A stretch of 64,000 bases of DNA from Bacillota bacterium (GTDB taxonomy: Bacteria > Sysuimicrobiota > Sysuimicrobiia > Sysuimicrobiales > Segetimicrobiaceae), in contig JAJPJJ010000031.1 in the NCBI GenBank assembly GCA_021324295.1, positions 1 to 64,000 on the forward strand. The letters are read 5' to 3'. The notes under the pieces are model-generated. The model was not told the DNA's origin and ran no database searches. It saw only the letters and a list, made by a program, of their open reading frames with translations. The first letter of the stretch is position 1. Each line of letters begins with the position of its first letter. Shown here piece after piece: positions 60,650 through 64,000 of this stretch. The translations under genes were made by a program, and so were the position numbers.

Positions 60650-62065
60650 TCACCGGCCACGCTGGTGCGATGGTGTAGTAGGCGCGCCGCAGAGGATGAG
60701 CGCGAGGTCCGCGACGTTCGTGTTGGTCGGCCCGGTGCGGATCAGATCGCCCACCGCATCGAGCAGGGGGTAGGCGTCGTTGTCCCGCAGATGCCGGGCC
60801 GGATCCAGGCCCCGGGCGCGGGCTCGCGCGGCGGTCGTGCCGTCCGCCACCGCCCCTGCCGCATCGGTCGGGCCGTCGGTGCCGTCGGTCGCGAAGCTCA
60901 CGAGCAGGACATCCGGGATCCCCTCGAGGGCCAGGGCCGCGGCGAGCGCGAGCTCCTGGTTTCGCCCGCCCCTGCCCGGGCCCGTCACCGTGACGGTCGT
61001 CTCGCCGCCGGCCACCACGCACGCCGGCCGCCTGACCGGATCGCCGGTCGCCGCGATCTGCCGGGCGATCCCGGCGAGGACGCGGCCGACCTCGCGCGCC
61101 TCGCCTTCCATAAAGGTGGACAGCAGCAGCGGGTGAAACCCGATCCGCTCCGCTTCCTCCGCTGCCGCGCGGGCGGCCGTCGCGTTGTCGGCGACGATCG
61201 CCGCATGAGCCTTCTCGAACACCGGATCCCCCGGCTTGGGCGTCTCGGGCAGCCTCCCCTGCTCGCCGTGCCGGAGCACCTCGCGCGCGGCGGCCGGTAC
61301 CCGGTCGGCGATGCCGTACCTGCCGAGGATGCCGAGCGCATCCGCGTAGGTCGTCGGATCGGGGGCGGTGGGGCCGGATGCGATCGCGTCGAGCGGCGAG
61401 CCTACGATGTCCGAGACGACGAGCGTGATCACGCGAGCCGGGGCCGCCGCGCGCGCGAGCTGTCCGCCGCCGATCTGCGACAGGTGCTTGCGAACGGCGT
61501 TCACCTCGGTGATCGTGGCGCCCGATCGGAGCAGCAGCTGCGTGGTCGCGGCGATGTCGTCGAACGTGACGCCGGCGCGCGGGAGGGGGAGCAGCGCCGA
61601 GCCGCCGCCGGAGACGAGCGCGATCACGAGGTCGTCCGGCCCCAGCCCGCTCAGGAGCCCCAGCATCTCGCGCGCGGCCGAGCAGCCAGCAGCGTCCGGG
61701 ATCGGATGGCCCGCCTCGCGCAGCGCGACGCGCCGCAGCGGCGCGGCGTAGCCGCGCCGCACGACCACGAGCCCCGCCGCGAGACGGTCGCCCAGGACCT
61801 CCTCGGTGGCGCGCGCCATCGGCGCGGCGGCCTTGCCGGCCCCGACCACCACCACGCGTGCGGTAGGCGCGAGGCGGAAGGCGCGGCCTCCCGCGACGAG
61901 CGCATCGGGCCGGAGCGCCAGCGCGCGCAAGGTCGCGGCGTACGGGTCCGCCGCTCCAAGCGCCCGGACGAGGATCTGCGCGGCGGCCCGGCGGAGCGAG
62001 GCCGTCGCGGCAACCCCGAACAGGCGCTCCTCGAACCGTACGGCCGCCTGCCCCTCCCCGTCCAT
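60650..62065 (-). CDS. Glycerate kinase, MOFRL family
   Basis: The 471-residue protein matches the two-domain MOFRL/GckA glycerate kinases. The N-terminal DUF4147 part has VVVVGAGKAAAPMARATEEV, ALVSGGGSALLPLPRAGV and NAVRKHLSQIGGGQLA; the C-terminal MOFRL part has VVAGGETTVTVTGPGRGGRNQELALAAA and LVSFATDGTDGPTDAAGA. It phosphorylates D-glycerate (usually to 2-phosphoglycerate), the outlet of the glyoxylate/tartronate semialdehyde route, which suits the glycolate oxidase genes at 26-30 kb. ATG 62065 is used; GTG 62071 has a slightly better ribosome-binding site. It follows the cyclophilin-like gene closely. Confidence 0.93.
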   Translation of the reverse strand: MDGEGQAAVRFEERLFGVAATASLRRAAAQILVRALGAADPYAATLRALALRPDALVAGGRAFRLAPTARVVVVGAGKAAAPMARATEEVLGDRLAAGLVVVRRGYAAPLRRVALREAGHPIPDAAGCSAAREMLGLLSGLGPDDLVIALVSGGGSALLPLPRAGVTFDDIAATTQLLLRSGATITEVNAVRKHLSQIGGGQLARAAAPARVITLVVSDIVGSPLDAIASGPTAPDPTTYADALGILGRYGIADRVPAAAREVLRHGEQGRLPETPKPGDPVFEKAHAAIVADNATAARAAAEEAERIGFHPLLLSTFMEGEAREVGRVLAGIARQIAATGDPVRRPACVVAGGETTVTVTGPGRGGRNQELALAAALALEGIPDVLLVSFATDGTDGPTDAAGAVADGTTAARARARGLDPARHLRDNDAYPLLDAVGDLIRTGPTNTNVADLALILCGAPTTPSHQRGR

Positions 62066-62096
62066 CCGCACGAAGGTGCCGCCCTGCCGCGGCAGC

Positions 62097-62468
62097 CTAC
62101 TCCTTCCGCTCGATCCGCACGATCGTCCCCGCCCGCACCGCTGCGAAGACCGCGGCGTCTCCATCGACCCGGCCGAATACGTTGACCGGGCTGGCGGGCC
62201 GGATCTCGGAGCCGCGGCTCGCGGGCGTGGGCCCGAAGAAGATGCAGAACGCGCGTCCCGGCGGCCAGTAGCCGAGGTCGCCCTTGGCCACGACCTCCCG
62301 GGGAGACTCCGGCTCGCAGCTCACCGGGATCGAGAAGTAGATCTCGTCGCCCCAGGTGCTCGCGCGGGCCTCGATCGGGAGCGCGCGCCAGATCTCCCCG
62401 GCGGTCCGGCTGTCGTTGAGGGTCGCGGTCGCAGAGACGCGCCCGGCCGTGATCGTGATCGCCCGCAC
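62097..62468 (-). CDS. Cyclophilin-like fold protein (TM1367-like)
   Basis: The 123-residue protein has a cyclophilin-like beta-barrel pattern: ITITAGRVSATATLNDSRTA at the start, WGDEIYFSIPV, then LGYWPPGRAFCIFFGPTP and SPVNVFGRVDGD. Members are about 120 residues, lack the proline-isomerase active site and have unknown function. The start GTG 62468 has GGGAGGAGG upstream. It lies 31 nt before the glycerate kinase ATG, so the two may be co-transcribed. Confidence 0.85.
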   Translation of the reverse strand: MRAITITAGRVSATATLNDSRTAGEIWRALPIEARASTWGDEIYFSIPVSCEPESPREVVAKGDLGYWPPGRAFCIFFGPTPASRGSEIRPASPVNVFGRVDGDAAVFAAVRAGTIVRIERKE

Positions 62469-62508
62469 GGTGCCTCCTCCCGGCGTCGCCCGAAGCCTTC
62501 CGCCCTCC

Positions 62509-63300
62509 TCAGCCGACCGCGATCGGGCCCCGGCGACCGTTCGGCGGCACAGCGAGGACCGCGTCCGCTGCGCCGCCGGCGCGGTCCAGCGCCGCGCGCA
62601 CCGTGTCGCGCGCGAGCGACGTCAGGTTGTTGGCCTCGCTGAGGTGGGCCAGGCATACCGCCCGGCGCCGGCCGGCGGTGCGCGCGAGCGCCCGCGCGGC
62701 GTCGTCGTTGCTGAGGTGGCCGCGCCCGCTCATGATCCGGTTCTTCAGGAACCAGGGGTAGCGGCTCACGCAGAGCAGCCCGAGGTCGTAGTTGCTCTCC
62801 AGCACGACGAGATCGGCGGCGGCGAGGTGCGCGTCCAGGCTCGCGTCCGTGCTGCCCAAGTCCGTCGCGATCGTGATCCTGCGGCCGGCGGTCTCGATCG
62901 TGAACCCCACCGGCTCCGCGGCGTCGTGCGGCACCGGAAACGCGGCGATGTGCGTGCGGCCGATCTCGAACGGCCGGCGCGTCTCGAATGCCCGGACCAC
63001 CGCGCCGGCCAGCGCCGCGCCGGCCGCCTCGAGCGTCGCGGGGTTGCCGTACACCGGGACCGCGGCGGCCCTGCTGATCGCGCCGGCGCCGCGGGCATGG
63101 TCCTCGTGCTCGTGCGTGAGCAGGATCGCGCTGAGGTCCACGAGGCGCACGCCAGCCGGCGCAAGCGCGCGCTCCACCGCGTCCGGGGAGAGCCCGGCGT
63201 CGACGAGCAGGCGATCGCCGTTCGACTCGACCAGGATGGCGTTCCCCGCGCTGCCGCTCGCGAGCACGGTGACGCGGCACGCCGCGAGCGTGCCGGTCAT
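62509..63300 (-). CDS. Metallo-beta-lactamase-fold hydrolase, WalJ/YycJ-like
   Basis: The 263-residue protein has the MBL metal motif LTHEHEDHARG (HxHxDH), upstream LASGSAGNAILVES, a later IATDLGSTD and VLESNYD with further ligands, and LSNDDAARAL with a C-terminal AHLSEANNLTSLA. This combination is typical of the YycJ/WalJ group, which is linked to cell-wall signalling and double-strand exonuclease activity in Bacillota. ATG 63300 overlaps the sppA stop by 4 nt (ATGA). A GTG-type extension of 6 codons lies inside sppA and is rejected. Confidence 0.92.
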   Translation of the reverse strand: MTGTLAACRVTVLASGSAGNAILVESNGDRLLVDAGLSPDAVERALAPAGVRLVDLSAILLTHEHEDHARGAGAISRAAAVPVYGNPATLEAAGAALAGAVVRAFETRRPFEIGRTHIAAFPVPHDAAEPVGFTIETAGRRITIATDLGSTDASLDAHLAAADLVVLESNYDLGLLCVSRYPWFLKNRIMSGRGHLSNDDAARALARTAGRRRAVCLAHLSEANNLTSLARDTVRAALDRAGGAADAVLAVPPNGRRGPIAVG

Positions 63301-64000
63301 CGGAGCCCGACCTCCCACGGCAACAGCGCGAGCACCCTCTCCTCCAGCAGCGTGCCGAGCCCCGCCGGCGCCTCCCAGGCGCCGGCCAGGGGGGCGAACG
63401 GGCCCCGAACGCCCACGGGGACCCCCGGCGGCGGCTTGATCTGGACCACCGGCACCAGCCAGGACGGCGAGACCCCCATCAGCTCCTTCGCCGCGTCCAG
63501 CGCCGCCTGAAAGTCGCCGAGCGCGTCCACGAGCCGGCGCTGCTGTGCCTGCCGCCCGGTCCAGACACGGCCGCGGGCGACCGCGAGGACCTCCTCCCGG
63601 GACAGCCCGCGCCCGGATGCGACCCGGTCCACGAACCGGTCGTACATCTCCGCCATCTGCGCCCGGATTCGGCGACGCTCCTCGTCCGAAAACGGCGCAA
63701 ACGGTGATGCCATCGCGGCGGCGTCCCCGCGTCCGAGGATCTCCCGGTGGACGCCGAGGCGCTCCGTGAGCCCGTGCACGTTGAACTTGCCGGCAATGAC
63801 GCCGATCGAGCCGGTGAGGGTCGCCGGCTGGCTGACGATCCTCCTGGCGGCGGTGGCGACGTAGTAGCCGCCGGACGCTGCGACGTTGCTGAGGAACGCG
63901 ACGACCGGCTTCCTGCGGCCGGCGCGGTCGAGCTCGCGCCAGATGAGGTCGGAGGCGATCGCGGACCCACCTGGGGAGTCCACGGACAGGACGATCGCGC
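63297..64000 (-). CDS. sppA: SppA-type signal peptide peptidase, partial at right edge
   Basis: About 234 C-terminal residues are visible; the start lies beyond the window. The motifs are those of the S49 family: VDSPGGSAIASDLIW, the nucleophile Ser in NVAASGGYYVAT, QPATLTGSIGVIAG, and GRVWTGRQAQQRRLVDALG. In Bacillus SppA the general base is a lysine 52 residues after the Ser (S147/K199). Counting the same distance here gives Ala within GRGDAAAMASP, and no lysine lies nearby except in AGKFNVHG. The protein may use another residue or be inactive. SppA normally cleaves leftover signal peptides in the membrane. It overlaps the MBL gene by 4 nt. Confidence 0.9.
   Translation of the reverse strand, partial: AIVLSVDSPGGSAIASDLIWRELDRAGRRKPVVAFLSNVAASGGYYVATAARRIVSQPATLTGSIGVIAGKFNVHGLTERLGVHREILGRGDAAAMASPFAPFSDEERRRIRAQMAEMYDRFVDRVASGRGLSREEVLAVARGRVWTGRQAQQRRLVDALGDFQAALDAAKELMGVSPSWLVPVVQIKPPPGVPVGVRGPFAPLAGAWEAPAGLGTLLEERVLALLPWEVGLR

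Noticed and set aside
1-64000. tRNA or rRNA genes, CRISPR arrays, insertion sequences or prophage genes
   Set aside because: I looked for cloverleaf-like and rRNA-conserved stretches, regular spaced repeats and transposase or integrase motifs, and saw none.

Overview
The window is a high-GC (roughly 70% by eye), gene-dense bacterial chromosome segment with about 47 protein-coding genes. There are many GTG starts and 4-nt ATGA/GTGA overlaps, and I see no rRNA, tRNA, CRISPR array or insertion sequence. A transcription-terminating T-box leader on metG, GlgE-type glucan metabolism, stacked ABC importers and lactate/glycolate oxidase modules suggest a soil or sediment Terrabacteria-type lineage (Actinomycetota, Chloroflexota, Armatimonadota or candidate-phylum relatives such as CSP1-3). 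I cannot place it more precisely from sequence alone.

Layout. (1) 1-9.3 kb, minus: the end of a secreted protein; metG behind a promoter and Met-specifier T-box; then an aspartate-family operon read rsmI > dapA (fused to a DUF2007 domain) > hom > thrC > thrB > lysC, mostly joined by 4-nt overlaps. (2) 9.4-11.3 kb: a CGNR zinc-finger regulator with a good promoter, a CBS-pair protein, and a 69-aa protein whose ribosome-binding site can be closed by an H-type pseudoknot. (3) 11.3-22.5 kb, plus: an alpha-glucan/trehalose operon, GH57 fused to an RCK_C (TrkA-C) ligand-binding domain > glgE > treS-mak fusion > treZ > MFS transporter > PNPOx-like protein. treY and glgB are absent from the window. 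(4) 22.5-33.7 kb, minus: lutB-lutA fusion > lutC, then glcD > structured spacer > glcF > glcE > DHA2 transporter > GH57 glucanotransferase. This is lactate and glycolate oxidation linked to a second glucan enzyme. (5) 33.7-37.4 kb, plus: DUF488, BtpA family, SDR and zinc alcohol dehydrogenase.

(6) 37.7-46.3 kb, plus: a visibly lower-GC block with its own promoter and operator-like inverted repeat. It holds a GntR regulator, a Tat-exported binding protein, two permeases, two unequal ATPases, an HD-like protein with HE in place of HD, and a 3-hydroxyisobutyrate-dehydrogenase-family reductase. It looks like one uptake-and-catabolism unit, possibly acquired by transfer. (7) 46.3-48.8 kb: an amidohydrolase and a divergent hxlR/yceI pair sharing a promoter core with repeated sites. 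(8) 48.8-55.6 kb, minus: glgA, galT, a dipeptide-type ABC importer (dppA, dppB, dppC), and a membrane-anchored cupredoxin-like protein. (9) 55.8-60.4 kb, plus: a complete branched-chain-amino-acid-type importer (livK-H-M-G-F). (10) 60.4-64 kb, minus: an SppA-like protease (partial), a WalJ/YycJ-type metallo-hydrolase, a cyclophilin-like protein and a MOFRL-type glycerate kinase, behind an unassigned repeat and a terminator-like hairpin.

The genes work together on storage polysaccharide (GlgE route from trehalose, GlgA, two GH57 enzymes), C2/C3 acid oxidation (lactate, glycolate, glycerate) and uptake of peptides, sugars or polyols and amino acids. The observations I rate highest are the GH57-RCK_C fusion, the pseudoknot over a Shine-Dalgarno site, the asymmetric ABC ATPase pair with its HE-type companion, the DUF2007-DapA fusion and the nested stem between glcD and glcF.
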